Source: Candidatus Delongbacteria bacterium (GTDB lineage: Bacteria > CAIWAD01). Taken from it: a stretch of DNA of 64,000 nt. Below are positions 8,624-18,288 of the stretch, one piece after another. The notes below the pieces were generated by a model, which had not been told where the DNA came from, made no database searches, and worked only from the letters and a program-made list of their open reading frames with translations. A program made the translations under genes and the position numbers. How positions within the stretch are numbered: position 1 is the stretch's first letter; the number at the start of each line of letters is the position of its first letter. The stretch covers positions 186,001 to 250,000 of the forward strand of contig JACKCN010000002.1 in NCBI GenBank assembly GCA_020634015.1, in the 5' to 3' direction.

Positions 8624-10996
8624 TCAGCGCACCAGCAGGATCCGCTGCACCTCGCTCTGCCGACCCCCGGGGCCCGGCCCGTCGATGCGCAGCAGATACA
8701 GGCCGCTGGCGCTGGTGCCGGCCCGCCACTGCACCCGGTGATCACCACCGGGCAGGGTGTCCTCGACGAGTGTTTCCAGCAACTGACCCGCCAGATTGTA
8801 TACGGCCAGCCTCACGGGGCCGGTCCGGTCCAGCGAGAAGCGGATGTTGGTGCTTGGATTGAATGGATTGGGCGAGGCCACCAGGCCAAAGTGGCTGGGC
8901 CGCTGCACGCCCACTGACCGCACGTCCGTGGTCTGGCAGGGGGCCGCATAGCGTCGGATCCGGAATGCGTCGCCATCCAGCCAGGGCGTGTACACGCTGC
9001 CGTCGCCGCCCAGTGCCAGTCCGAAGGGCAGCTCCAGCCCGCTGGGGCAGAAGTCTCCGCGCGCCGAGACCACACCCGCCCCGATGTCCGTGATGCACTC
9101 CAGTTCGGCGCCGGGCAGGCCGAAAGCCAGCATCTGGCTGGTTTCCTCGCTGTAATCCAGTCCGCGCACTCCATCGGGACAGGCGATGTTCCACTCGATC
9201 CCATTCTGGAACTCACGTTCGGGCGTGTTGCCGCTGATGTCCACGGTCAACATCTGATCCTCTTCGGGCCCATCCATGAGCACCCAGAGGCGCTCGCTGC
9301 GGGCATCCACGGTCATCCCGGCGACCCGGGCCCCCGAGGCGGGCATCAGTTCAGGCATCGAGAAGAACTGCGCGTCGTGATCCGGCAAATCCAGCCGGAC
9401 CAGTTCCATGCCACGGCTGGTCCAGAAATGGCCCCCGCCGCTCGCCTGCCAGGCCAGTCCGCGCCAGTCCCCGGGCGCCAGCGTGATGGGCGGAGCGCTG
9501 AGCGTGCCTTCGGTGTCATCGATCAGCAACACGGCGGGCAGCTCCGGGGCCAGCCAGGCCAGGTTGCCGTCGCCCAGCCACTCGCCATCGCCCAGAGTGC
9601 TCATGCCCGCCAGTTCCTCGTGTGCCAGAGTCCCGGGCAGATTTCCCTGGTTCCAGCAGGAGCTGATGGTTACCAGCTGCACTTCCTCGGTCTGCTCCGG
9701 ATCGTCCAGCGAGGCGGCCAGCAGGGAGACCGTGTCACTGAAGATCAGCGGCGATTCGGGCACGTGCACGCGCACTTCCACCAGAAAGGTCTCCAGCAGA
9801 CCCAGCTCGGGCACCTCGTTCAGAATCTCGCCGCTCGCCGCGTCGTGCAGCGTCACCGGCCAGGTACTGGGGCTCGTCGCCACGCTGTAGTGCCCGGGAA
9901 AGTCCCCGCGATTGGCCAGATGCACCGTGAAACTCGCCGTCTCACCGTTCAGGCCCACCCGCTCCGTCTCGTCGGCTTCCAGACTGAAGGCGTGATCGGC
10001 TCCCGGATCGCAGTTGGCGCTCATCACTTCCAGGTGGCTCTGGGACGCATTGACCGCACTGGCCAGTACCCAGGCGACCTCGCCGCGGGTCTCGAGCGCC
10101 AGTCCGCGCAGGTTGTTGGTGGGCGTCAGGCCCAGCACGTGCGGGTCTTCCGGGCGTGAGACATCGATCGAGAACAGGTAACGCCCGGCGAGCAGCAGGT
10201 CGTTGCCCGCGAATGTCATCTGCTTGGTGTAGGAGAAGGCCAGATACTGGTTCAACAGAGTGATCGGCCGGGGATCATTGGGCACGCTGATGTCATAGAG
10301 GCGAATCCCGAAACCATACTGCAGGCAGGCCGCCACATCTCCAATGGCCGCCAGGACCCGCAAGCCGGTGCCCGGACTGGCGCTGCCCTGTTCTTCCAGA
10401 GGACCGTCCGGAGGAGCCGTGAGAATGCGGAAGGATGTTTCGTCGGCCACCAGCAGCAGTCCGTCGTGGTACAGCAGTGCGCGCGTGTTGCCCGGAGTAT
10501 CCAGGCGTTCGCCGGCCACGGGCGAATCGGGCGAGGACAGGTCCACGGGCAGGATCCCGCCGGATTCCATTCCGATCCAGGCCCGGTTGCCCTCGACGGC
10601 CAGGCAGGAAGCTGTTTCGTCCAGGGGCAGACTGCCGATCACGGAGGGGCCGCCGTCGCTGGCGAAGTCCACACAGATCAGAGTGCCCGCATCCAGCGCG
10701 CAGTAGCGTGAGCTGCCGGGCAACTTGCCCAGTGCCAGCACGGGTGCCGCCAGCTCGAGACTGTCCAGCAGAACCGGCACCTCCGGGTTGGCCAGTCCGT
10801 AGAGCCGCAGTTTCTGGCCCCCGCAGAGCAGGCTGTCGCCGTCCAGCACCAGATCGGCCGCGGAGCCCAGCAAGGGTTGAGTGCCCAGCAGTTCGGGGCA
10901 GGCGGAGGCGCTGCGGGCGATTCCAAGTGCCAGCAGGCCAGCGGCCAGGAGGAAGATCTGTCTGGAGAACCGTACTCTGGGGGCAATTCTTTTCAT
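8624..10996 (-). CDS. Secreted protein with propeller-like repeats and FlgD/type A sorting tail
   Basis: 790 residues. ATG 10994-10996 follows an AGGA site and starts a signal peptide (basic start, hydrophobic core, 'ASACP' cleavage region). The N-terminal 300 residues hold repeated short beta units of the LVIVD/propeller kind ('LRLYGLANPEVPVLLDSLEL', 'IRLYDISVPNDPRP'). A central beta-sandwich region contains 'GETASFTVHLANRGDFPG'. The last 75 residues are a FlgD-Ig/type IX-like tail: 'ASPNPFNPSTNIRFSL', 'AVYNLAGQLLETL', and 'SGLYLLRI'. Such tails direct or anchor secreted proteins in FCB bacteria. The substrate or partner is unknown. Divergent from the POT transporter. Confidence 0.85.
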   Translation of the reverse strand: MKRIAPRVRFSRQIFLLAAGLLALGIARSASACPELLGTQPLLGSAADLVLDGDSLLCGGQKLRLYGLANPEVPVLLDSLELAAPVLALGKLPGSSRYCALDAGTLICVDFASDGGPSVIGSLPLDETASCLAVEGNRAWIGMESGGILPVDLSSPDSPVAGERLDTPGNTRALLYHDGLLLVADETSFRILTAPPDGPLEEQGSASPGTGLRVLAAIGDVAACLQYGFGIRLYDISVPNDPRPITLLNQYLAFSYTKQMTFAGNDLLLAGRYLFSIDVSRPEDPHVLGLTPTNNLRGLALETRGEVAWVLASAVNASQSHLEVMSANCDPGADHAFSLEADETERVGLNGETASFTVHLANRGDFPGHYSVATSPSTWPVTLHDAASGEILNEVPELGLLETFLVEVRVHVPESPLIFSDTVSLLAASLDDPEQTEEVQLVTISSCWNQGNLPGTLAHEELAGMSTLGDGEWLGDGNLAWLAPELPAVLLIDDTEGTLSAPPITLAPGDWRGLAWQASGGGHFWTSRGMELVRLDLPDHDAQFFSMPELMPASGARVAGMTVDARSERLWVLMDGPEEDQMLTVDISGNTPEREFQNGIEWNIACPDGVRGLDYSEETSQMLAFGLPGAELECITDIGAGVVSARGDFCPSGLELPFGLALGGDGSVYTPWLDGDAFRIRRYAAPCQTTDVRSVGVQRPSHFGLVASPNPFNPSTNIRFSLDRTGPVRLAVYNLAGQLLETLVEDTLPGGDHRVQWRAGTSASGLYLLRIDGPGPGGRQSEVQRILLVR

Positions 10997-11108
10997 GACT
11001 CGTCCTGATCTGGAAGGCCCGGACCATTCGATCCGGCGCCCCTGTGTCCGTTCGTTGTTGTCGTGGCGGCCCCCCAAGCTCGCACTTCGCGAGCAACCTG
11101 TTCGCGCC

Positions 11109-12467
11109 GTGGAGGAACCCCTGAAGCCGAATACCTACCGCGAGTCCCCGCTGGACAGCAGCGAGCTGCCGCCGGGCATTCCCTACATCGTCAGCAATGA
11201 AGCGGCCGAGCGCTTCAGCTTCTACGGGATGAAGGCCATTCTCGTGGTCTTCATGACCACCGCCCTGCTGGACCGCACGGGCGCTCCGGCTCCCATGGAG
11301 GAGGGCGAGGCCCGGGCCTGGTACCATGCCTTCAATGCGGCGGTCTACTTCACCCCGCTGGCAGGAGCCCTGCTCGCGGATGTTTTTCTTGGCAAATACC
11401 GCACCATTCTTTCCCTGTCGCTGTTCTACTGCCTGGGGCATCTCTGTCTGGCCCTGGACGAGACCCGTCTGGGCCTGCTGCTGGGTCTGAGCCTGATCGC
11501 GCTGGGCGCCGGAGGCATCAAACCCTGCGTGTCGGCTCACGTGGGCGATCAGTTCGGCGAGCGCAACCAGCATCGCCTGCCCGGTGTATTCGGGGCCTTC
11601 TATTTCGCGATCAATCTGGGCAGCTTCGTGGCCACCCTGTTGATTCCCTGGCTGCTGGCGACCTGGGGCTCGGCGGTGGCTTTCGGTCTGCCCGGTGTGC
11701 TGATGGCCCTGGCGACCTTCATCTTCTGGCTGGGTCGTGATCGCTTCGTGCACATTCCCGCGCGCGGCATGGCGGTCTGGCGGGAAATCGTCTCCGCCGA
11801 AGGGCGTGATGCGCTGGGGCGCCTGGTGGGGATCTACCTCTTCGTGGCGGTGTTCTGGGCGCTTTACGACCAGACCGGGTCCTCCTGGGTGCTGCAGGGC
11901 ACACGAATGAATCTGCACGCGCTGGGTGTGAGCTGGCTGCCCTCGCAGGTGCAGGCGCTCAACCCGGTGCTGATCCTGCTGTTGGTGCCGCTGTTCACGG
12001 CCGTGCTCTATCCCTGGATCGGCCGCCTGATGCCTTTCGGCGCTCTGCGCCGGATCGGGCTGGGCTTCTGGCTCACGGCCCTGGCCTTCGCCTGGAGCGC
12101 CGGACTGGAGACCGTGATCGCCGCCGGTCAGACCCCGAACATCGCCTGGCAGCTGCCGGCCTGGATTCTGATCACGGCAGGGGAGGTGCTGGTGTCGGTG
12201 ACCTGTCTGGAGTTCAGCTACACCCAGGCGCCGCGCACCCTCAAGTCGCTGGTGATGGCGCTGTTCTTCCTGAGCATCAGTCTGGGCAACCTGCTGGTGG
12301 CCGCGATCAACTTCCTGCTGCTGGACGAGCACGGTGCCAGTCGCCTGGCCAATCGCGAGTACTTCTGGTTCTTCGCCCTGCTGATGGCCGCCGCCGCGCT
12401 GCTCTTCGTCCCCGTCGCCCGTCGTTTCCAGGGCCGAACGTACCTCCAGACCAGCGAGTCCGCCTGA
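11109..12467 (+). CDS. POT/PTR-family proton-coupled oligopeptide transporter
   Basis: About 452 residues with 12 or more membrane segments. The PTR2 signature is clear: 'IPYIVSNEAAERFSFYGMKAIL' is the E-R-F-x-Y-G proton-coupling motif at the start of TM1. A second signature, 'FNAAVYFTPLAGALLADVFLGKY', follows at about residues 75-97. Imports di- and tripeptides with protons across the inner membrane. The start is uncertain: GTG 11109 gives the normal short N-terminus but has no strong Shine-Dalgarno, while ATG 10995 would add 38 unusual residues and overlap the divergent gene. It stands alone on its strand. Confidence 0.9.
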   Translation: MEEPLKPNTYRESPLDSSELPPGIPYIVSNEAAERFSFYGMKAILVVFMTTALLDRTGAPAPMEEGEARAWYHAFNAAVYFTPLAGALLADVFLGKYRTILSLSLFYCLGHLCLALDETRLGLLLGLSLIALGAGGIKPCVSAHVGDQFGERNQHRLPGVFGAFYFAINLGSFVATLLIPWLLATWGSAVAFGLPGVLMALATFIFWLGRDRFVHIPARGMAVWREIVSAEGRDALGRLVGIYLFVAVFWALYDQTGSSWVLQGTRMNLHALGVSWLPSQVQALNPVLILLLVPLFTAVLYPWIGRLMPFGALRRIGLGFWLTALAFAWSAGLETVIAAGQTPNIAWQLPAWILITAGEVLVSVTCLEFSYTQAPRTLKSLVMALFFLSISLGNLLVAAINFLLLDEHGASRLANREYFWFFALLMAAAALLFVPVARRFQGRTYLQTSESA

Positions 12468-12680
12468 TCGTAGCACAACACTCTTCACCACACGTCGCAG
12501 CTTCCAGCCGGGCCAGACAAGCCACCCTCAGGTCTTGTCGCCATTGACGTACTGGCGCAATCCGGGGCGCCATGCAATGGTCGCTCGAAATACGGCATTC
12601 GCAGTGGCGCAGCACACTGGAAATGTGTTGTCAGGGGACATTCGAATGGTGAGGGGCGGACTCGCGACACGAGGCGACGA
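12468..12680. other. Convergent intergenic region
   Basis: No terminator with a T-run and no open frame with a start signal is seen between the transporter and the acetyltransferase. Confidence 0.5.
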
Positions 12681-13175
12681 TCATGTCGCAGGACGGTCCA
12701 CTTCGACGAAGCCCAGGGCTTCGTACAGGCGTTCGGCGGGGGTGTTGCCGCGGGTCACGACCAGTTGCAGGCAGGTGTCGTCGGCGGCGCGCAGGGCGTG
12801 GATCACGCGCAGCAGGCCGCGCCGGGCCAGGCCGCGGCGACGGAAGTCGGGGTGGGTCAGTGAGAAGGCGATGAATGGAGCATTTCGCCAGCGGGTCACG
12901 AGGGTGGCAGCTGCCGGACGGCCATTCAATTCAACGATGCCGGAGAAGCTGGGCAGCCAGTCTCCGTACTCGCTGGCGAACAGTGAGTCCACTTCCCTGA
13001 GACTTCCCGCCAGGTCCTCGCCCTCGTCGTCCACGCTGCCCCTATAGGAGTCCAGCATCAACTGCGCGAGGGCCAGGCGATCCTCGGGCAAGGGGCAGCG
13101 CACGGAATCCTGATCGCTCTCCACCAACTCGGGCAAGGGTTCCAGTCGCATCAGTCGACGGTGATGTGCGCTCAT
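12681..13175 (-). CDS. GNAT-family N-acetyltransferase
   Basis: 164 residues. Acetyl-CoA-dependent acyltransferase fold: the pyrophosphate-binding loop appears as 'RRRGLARRGLLRVIHAL' (about residues 112-128, R-x-x-G-L-A type) and the C-terminal beta-bulge as 'GNTPAERLYEALGFVEVD'. The start is supported by an AAGGG site seven bases upstream. It lies 37 bp downstream of a second GNAT gene on the same strand, so the two are probably co-transcribed. Substrate not predictable. Confidence 0.88.
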   Translation of the reverse strand: MSAHHRRLMRLEPLPELVESDQDSVRCPLPEDRLALAQLMLDSYRGSVDDEGEDLAGSLREVDSLFASEYGDWLPSFSGIVELNGRPAAATLVTRWRNAPFIAFSLTHPDFRRRGLARRGLLRVIHALRAADDTCLQLVVTRGNTPAERLYEALGFVEVDRPAT

Positions 13176-13212
13176 TGGCGGCCCTTCATGGCGCAGGTGC
13201 TGGGTGATTCAC

Positions 13213-14076
13213 TCATGTTCGCGCCGGGATCGGCAGGGTGAAGGGCGTGCCCTCGGGCAGCCAGGGCCCCCGCACCATCAGCCAGGAGGGGCCATCGTGA
13301 TCCAGCAGGCGCGGCTGGGGCAGCGCCTGCGGCGCCAGCCGGTCGGGTGAGAACTCGAAGATGATTTCGTCCAGCGGGCCCGGCAGGCAGGCCAACAGCT
13401 GCGGCCAGGCCGGCAGGCGGGGCGCCACCAGATCCAGCAGGCGCAGGCCCGTGCCCTGCCTTTCGAAGCAGCAGAGCGCATCCAGCGCCTGACTGTACCA
13501 CAGGTCCTGGCGGCCCATGTTGAAACAGAAGATCGCCTGCTCGCGCACCACGCCAAGCCTGTGCGACAGCGGCTCACGGGTTGACAGCAGGCGGTGCAGC
13601 AGGGCCAGGTCCAGCGGCTGGGAAAGCTCCAGCCGGCGCAGCGGCTCCCTCGGGCCGGCGTGGTCCACCGCCAGCCGGAAGGCGGCTTCGGGGCAATGGC
13701 GAAAGCCGAAGGGCGTGAAGTACTCGGGGTGCTCGGTCGTGAGTACCAGAGTGCTGAAGCGTGACTCACACCAGGCCAGCAGGCGGGTCATCACGGCACG
13801 GTAGAGCCCTCGCCCCCGCTGATCGGCGCGGGTGGCCACCGCGTGCACGCTGCCGACCACCGTCTCCCGTCCCTCCAGCACCAGGGGCAGCTCGATCAGG
13901 CCCACATGAGCCAGCGCGGCTCCGGCCTCCTCGAAAACGAAGGGCGTCGAGGCACCCTCCCACGATACCCCCAGCCCGCGGATGCGTTCCGCAGCCTGCG
14001 CGATGCCGGGAAAGACCGTGTCCAGCAGCGAGAAGAGAGCCACGGCGCGTTCGGGTTGGGTCCAGAATTCGTGCAT
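13213..14076 (-). CDS. GNAT-family N-acetyltransferase, two-domain
   Basis: 287 residues. The N-terminal half is a GNAT domain with acetyl-CoA loop 'DQRGRGLYRAVMTRLL' (about 88-103) and 'LTTEHPEYFTPFGFRHC', the typical motif-B region. The C-terminal 140 residues have no motif I recognise and may be a degenerate second domain, as in Eis-like proteins. ATG 14074-14076 is preferred to the GTG at 14088 because the AGGAG at 14089-14093 abuts the GTG with no spacing. Substrate unknown. Upstream of and probably co-transcribed with the smaller GNAT gene. Confidence 0.85.
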   Translation of the reverse strand: MHEFWTQPERAVALFSLLDTVFPGIAQAAERIRGLGVSWEGASTPFVFEEAGAALAHVGLIELPLVLEGRETVVGSVHAVATRADQRGRGLYRAVMTRLLAWCESRFSTLVLTTEHPEYFTPFGFRHCPEAAFRLAVDHAGPREPLRRLELSQPLDLALLHRLLSTREPLSHRLGVVREQAIFCFNMGRQDLWYSQALDALCCFERQGTGLRLLDLVAPRLPAWPQLLACLPGPLDEIIFEFSPDRLAPQALPQPRLLDHDGPSWLMVRGPWLPEGTPFTLPIPART

Positions 14077-14105
14077 GCTGTGCGACACTCCTGCCTTGTC
14101 GTGGA

Positions 14106-14141
14106 ACGGCCGGCCGCCCCTGTCAGGATCCGGCCGGCCGT
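14106..14141 (-). terminator. Long GC hairpin between SPFH and GNAT genes
   Basis: An 11-bp perfect inverted repeat (14106-14116 with 14131-14141) built of CGGCCGGCCG, with a 14-nt loop. No T-run follows on either strand, so it may be an attenuator or an RNA-stability element rather than a classical terminator. Confidence 0.4.
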
Positions 14142-14168
14142 GGTGTTCGTCTGGAAAGAGGGCCGAGC

Positions 14169-15080
14169 TCAGCCCCGGGTGCCCTTGAACAGGGTCATCG
14201 CGGTGCCGATCAGGCCCGAGACCTCGGTCATGTTGCCCGGCACGATCATCGTGTTGTTGGTCCGGGCCAGCTCGCCGTAGGCTTCCACGGCCTTCTCGGC
14301 CACCTTGAGCTGCACGGCCTGCTCGCCGCCGGGCTTCTGGATGGCCGCGGCGATCTTGGTGATGGCGTCCGCGGTGGCGTCGGCCACGGCCGTGATCGCG
14401 GCCGCCTCGCCCTGGGCCTTGTTGATCTCGGCCTGCTTGGCACCCTCGGAGCGCGCGATGAAGGCCTCGCGTTCACCCGTGGCGATGTTGATCTGTTCCT
14501 GGCGCCGTCCCTCGGAGGCCGCGATCAGCGCACGCTTCTCGCGTTCGGCCGTGATCTGGGCCTGCATCGCGCGCAGGATCTCCACCGGCGGGGTCAGGTC
14601 CTTGATCTCGTAGCGCAACACCTTCACGCCCCAGTTGAGCGCCGCCTCGTCCAGCGACTGCACCACGCTGGCATTGATCGCGTCACGCTCCTCGAAGGTC
14701 TTGTCCAGTTCCATCCGGCCGATCACCGAGCGCAGGGTGGTCTGGGCCAGCTGGGTGATGGCCACCACATAGTTGCTGGCGCCGTAGCTGGCGCGCATCG
14801 GGTCGGTCACCTGGAAGTAGAGGATTCCGTCCACGGTCAGCTGGGTGTTGTCCCGCGTGATGCAGATCTGGCTGGGCACGTCCAGCGGAATCTCCTTGAG
14901 CGAATGCTTGTAGGCCACCCGGTCGACGAAGGGCAGCAGAAAGCTCAGCCCGGGGCTGAGGGTGATGTGATACTTGCCCAGGCGTTCCACGACCCAGGCG
15001 TTCTGCTGGGGCACCACCTTGATGGCGCTCATCACGAAGAAGCCGGCGATGACCAGCAACAACAGGGCGAACTGTTCCAT
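14169..15080 (-). CDS. SPFH/band-7 protein, stomatin/QmcA-like
   Basis: 303 residues. One N-terminal membrane helix is followed by the band-7 domain ('VPQQNAWVVERLGKYH', 'PGLSFLLPFVDRV', 'LDVPSQICITRDN'), then a long charged coiled coil ('AEREKRALIAASEGRRQEQI', 'GEREAFIARSEGAKQAE') and a C-terminal 'NNTMIVPGNM'. These proteins oligomerise into membrane microdomain scaffolds. Start ATG 15080 follows GGAG; the much longer open frame upstream is the shadow of nfeD. The NfeD gene lies 23 bp upstream, the standard pairing in bacteria. Confidence 0.93.
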   Translation of the reverse strand: MEQFALLLLVIAGFFVMSAIKVVPQQNAWVVERLGKYHITLSPGLSFLLPFVDRVAYKHSLKEIPLDVPSQICITRDNTQLTVDGILYFQVTDPMRASYGASNYVVAITQLAQTTLRSVIGRMELDKTFEERDAINASVVQSLDEAALNWGVKVLRYEIKDLTPPVEILRAMQAQITAEREKRALIAASEGRRQEQINIATGEREAFIARSEGAKQAEINKAQGEAAAITAVADATADAITKIAAAIQKPGGEQAVQLKVAEKAVEAYGELARTNNTMIVPGNMTEVSGLIGTAMTLFKGTRG

Positions 15081-15103
15081 GGGGAACTCCGTGAAAGGGG
15101 GGA

Positions 15104-15532
15104 TCAGCGAACCAGCTGGAGGACGCTGCCGTCGATCCGGTGAATGGTATGCATGCCGGGCTCGGGAAGGCCCTCGCCCACCCAGCGGGCGCTCCAGTTG
15201 GCACCGCGATACTGGACCCGTGCACTGCCGTCGGCGGCCCACTGGTCCACCTGGACGCGGGAGCCGATGTCCAGCAGCGCGTCGGGATTGCTCTGGACCT
15301 CCCTGGGCAGCGGTTGATGGCGGCGCCTGAGATACCAAAGGAAGACCGCGCCTCCGCCCGCGACAGCCGCCACGGTCATCTGGGCGCTGAGGCCCAGGCC
15401 CAGGTGGGCGGCAATCGCTCCCGCGGCCGCACCCAGCGCCAGCATCAGCAAGAAGAAGGTGCCGCTCATCAGTTCCGCCAGCACCAGCAAGCCGGCGAGG
15501 ATCCACCAGAACAAAGGTTGGGAAACGGGCAT
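15104..15532 (-). CDS. NfeD family membrane protein
   Basis: 142 residues. Two to three membrane helices ('WWILAGLLVLAELMSGTFFL', 'MTVAAVAGGGAVFLWYL') are followed by a C-terminal OB-fold of about 60 residues ('ALLDIGSRVQVDQW', 'VQYRGANWSARW', a short-form NfeD signature). It lacks the N-terminal ClpP-like protease of long NfeD proteins. Works with the adjacent SPFH protein in membrane quality control or raft organisation. ATG 15532 has GGAGG immediately upstream. Confidence 0.9.
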   Translation of the reverse strand: MPVSQPLFWWILAGLLVLAELMSGTFFLLMLALGAAAGAIAAHLGLGLSAQMTVAAVAGGGAVFLWYLRRRHQPLPREVQSNPDALLDIGSRVQVDQWAADGSARVQYRGANWSARWVGEGLPEPGMHTIHRIDGSVLQLVR

Positions 15533-15868
15533 GAGGCCTCCGGAACGCAATGGCTGAACGGGGCGAGTGGAGTTCCAGGAAGGGGCGGCGGCGTGACTCA
15601 ATGGGCCGGTTGCTCAGGGCCCCCCGGAATGCCCTCGTGACATGGCGCGAAAGCTACTGCCCGCGCGCTTGCCATCCTAACCGGACCGGCAATTTTCGCA
15701 GCGGCGGCTCAGACCGGCCAACGACGATCCAGCACCGTTTCGCCACCGCCCGCGCCGCCCGCGCCGCCCGCGCCGCTCGCGCCGCTCGCCTTCGCCTCAC
15801 GATGGCGCGTCGAACTTGCTCCGCACCGTTCGCGAGCAGGATGTCTCGAATCCCTGGGTGGCTGTTGC
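15533..15868. other. GC-rich intergenic region upstream of nfeD
   Basis: No gene recognised. Contains the 9-bp tandem repeat at 15751-15786 and ends at the poly-G tract. The nfeD promoter must lie here but no clear boxes are seen. Confidence 0.5.
15751..15786. repeat. 9-bp tandem repeat, four copies
   Basis: CGCGCCGCC/T repeated four times in register. Simple GC-rich microsatellite with no coding context. Confidence 0.85.
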
Positions 15869-15886
15869 GGGGGGGGGGGGGGGGGG
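15869..15886. repeat. Homopolymeric tract of 18 G
   Basis: Eighteen consecutive G. It sits exactly where GC-rich sequence gives way to an AT-richer block. It is either a natural slippage-prone tract or a sequencing/assembly artefact. Confidence 0.95.
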
Positions 15887-16680
15887 ATTTTAATTGGTGG
15901 CGTCACAGTTGGAGCTTGTAGACTCGATGGTTCTGGGTTTGCAAGTTTGCCTTGTAGTAGCTCACTGTTGTAAAGTTCACGTACCATTGTCGATATGGCC
16001 AAGACGTCCTTGGAGAAGCAGCTCTACCAGTCCTAGGCGTCCAGGTTGTCAATATGAGCTGAATACAAATCTGGAGCGCTTGCCAGCAATGATGGGTAAC
16101 AACGAGTGAATGTTTCTGGATGGCGTGAGGATGTAACCACGCATTTCAGTCCGGAGGTGTTAAGGTTTAATATCAGTACAAATGTGAACCATTGGCCACG
16201 GTTGGTACCTCTTTTCCTGCAAAGCTGCTGTTGATTATCAGTGTTCATTAGGGTCCAATTGGCGTATCACCTTCTCGTAAACGATGGATGTGCTGACTTC
16301 AAACTTCAATGTCCATCGATGTTGCAACTCCCGTTAGCCCACATTTCACGAAGCTCTGGTAGGTCGGATGCAAAGGATAATGACTGTATGGCGGGTCCTG
16401 CGATCGACGCAATACTCACATTTGATTCTATCCAATGGTAATCCCTGTAATCGATACGTTAGGGCAGATTCTTCACACATGCTCAGAAATCTGTTCATAT
16501 CCCTGTCAACTCTGACAGCGGAGAAAGCGCGATGCGAACTGTTTTCGCAACTGTTTCCAGATTTTTTGCCAATCTCGATCATTGCTGGTTGAAGTGCATC
16601 CTGGTATATGCAGGCACAGACTTAAGAAGCTCTGAAGGCAGCTTCTGCAGTTGATTTTACGTTATCCTGGTCCATTAGAG
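15887..16680. other. AT-richer non-coding stretch
   Basis: Nearly 800 bp with only short frames (about 60-115 codons) on both strands, none with a start signal or recognisable protein. It could be the eroded remains of another copy of the neighbouring paralog family, but I cannot align any part of it. Confidence 0.55.
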
Positions 16681-17503
16681 TCAACTCCAATCCTTTTCTT
16701 TATTGGCCCAGGAAGAGCCAATCATTCTCACCACCCCAGTCCCATTGTCCTCCGACATCACCCGGTAGAATCCCTTGGGCTGGTCTGCTTGGTTGCGATG
16801 TGTGAATGTTGTGTTGGTTGTGTAACCGATTCGGGTGAAAGATACGCCATCAATGCTGGAAGACCATAGCACTCTATAAGCTGTTGCAGAAGGTACTTGG
16901 TCCCAAGAAATGATGTAATCAGTCCCGAATATCTGGATGTCAGATCCTGAGGTGGGGATACAGGGTTACCATTTGTCACCCGTAAATCCGAACGACGGGT
17001 TTGATCCCCTCGCTGATCAAAATTGACATCCTCAAGGGAATCCTGATCGTAATCACTTATGATCAGTGACCCCGGCCCAAGTTCCAGGATAGTTTCTTCT
17101 GTTTGCACATCTCGAATCACGATCGAGTCGGTGATCCGACTTCGATAAACCCATTCTGCTATGCCTTCCTGCGAAGCATTGTGATGTAGACTGGCGGGTA
17201 GTTGTCGTGATCATTTTGTTGTGGATATGTGTATGAGCCAGGAGCATTGTTGTCACTAAAGGGAGTGTACATATGAAATGTTGTAACATCCAAGTAGAAA
17301 TCTCCAGATACACTTTTCACTGGTGTTTCCTTGATGCCGTCGTCATTTACATCAATGTCGCCGTAAGTACGGATGCTGACTCCGGAAGTAGGTGCATACG
17401 GCACGTTCCCCAATGGGAATGAGGCTTTCATTACGATTCCCTGCCCGAAAGCGGTACCGCAACCCATGAATAGAATCAGTCTACATATAGTCATCTTCTT
17501 CAT
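16681..17503 (-). pseudogene. Frameshifted secreted FG-GAP-like paralog (copy 4)
   Basis: Three frames together spell one protein of the same family as the gene at 18285-19097. The N-terminus lies at 17159-17503 (signal peptide, then 'SIRTYGDIDVNDDGIKETPV'). A middle part in the 16758-17120 frame reads 'SLIISDYDQDSLEDVNFDQ' and 'NGNPVSPPQ'. The C-terminus at 16681-16872 reads 'WSSSIDGVSFTRIGYTT' and 'GFYRVMSEDNGTGVV'. At least two frame changes separate them. ATG 17501-17503 overlaps the end of copy 3 by 23 bp. Lesions may be real decay or consensus errors. Confidence 0.8.
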
Positions 17504-18288
17504 CTTTCACCTTTGTAGTTTGGCCAACCATCCTCACCACTCCAGTCCCATTATCTTCCGACATCACCCGGTAGAAGCCCATAGGTTCAGAAGCCCTGCT
17601 CCTGTGTGTGAAGGTCGTCCCCGTCGTGTACCCAATGCGTGTGAACGAAATCCCATCGATGCTGGAGGACCATAGGACTCTGTAAGCCGTAGCACTGGGG
17701 ACGCTGTTCCAGGTAATCACGTAGTCATCCCCGGTTATCTGGATGTTCAAGTCCTGCGGTGGGGAAACTGGATTGCCGTGGCGATTCCGTAGACTTGTAG
17801 GTTGGGACCATTTGATACGATTACATCGTCCATGCCGTCTTGATCATAATCAGCTATCACTACCGCCAGTACACGACGGACAAGCTAATAGCTGGACCCC
17901 TGTCCAGATATCATAGATAGTAACTCCATCAGTTCTGGATCCCAGTATTGTGACGAAAAGTACTCGACGAACTCTGCGATTCCGTCCGTCGGATCCTTGC
18001 TACATACGTTGCGTAGTCACCCTGTGGATAGTCAAAGCTCCATGAATTGTAGCGCAGATTTCGACTCACCTGCATTGTCGTCAGATCTAGATAGAAGCAT
18101 CCGTTACCACGCACGGGAACTTCCTGAATTCCGTCATCAGTTGTGTCGATGTTAGGGTAAGGGGCCATTCCAAGAGTGAACTCGTAGGGGTAGTTGGCAG
18201 GTTTTGGAAACGTGCTCTTAAGAACAATTTCTTGTGACCTGCAAATCGTCGCTAGCAGCAAAGTTGCGGCGCAAACAGGAGCCTTCAT
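17481..18288 (-). pseudogene. Frameshifted secreted FG-GAP-like paralog (copy 3)
   Basis: The start (ATG 18286-18288) overlaps the TGA of copy 2 as ATGA, so it was once translationally coupled. The first 119 codons read as a signal peptide plus 'PYPNIDTTDDGIQEVPVRG'. The frame then stops at 17929. Recognisable family sequence resumes at 17481-17750 with 'QITGDDYVITWNSVPSATA' and 'GFYRVMSEDNGTGVVRMVG'. Between them, pieces such as 'SRTDGVTIYDIWTG' lie in different frames, so more than one indel is needed. Confidence 0.8.

Noticed and set aside
15894..16592. Short frames in the AT-richer leader as genes
   Set aside because: All are 65-80 codons without ribosome-binding sites or similarity to the adjacent paralogs.
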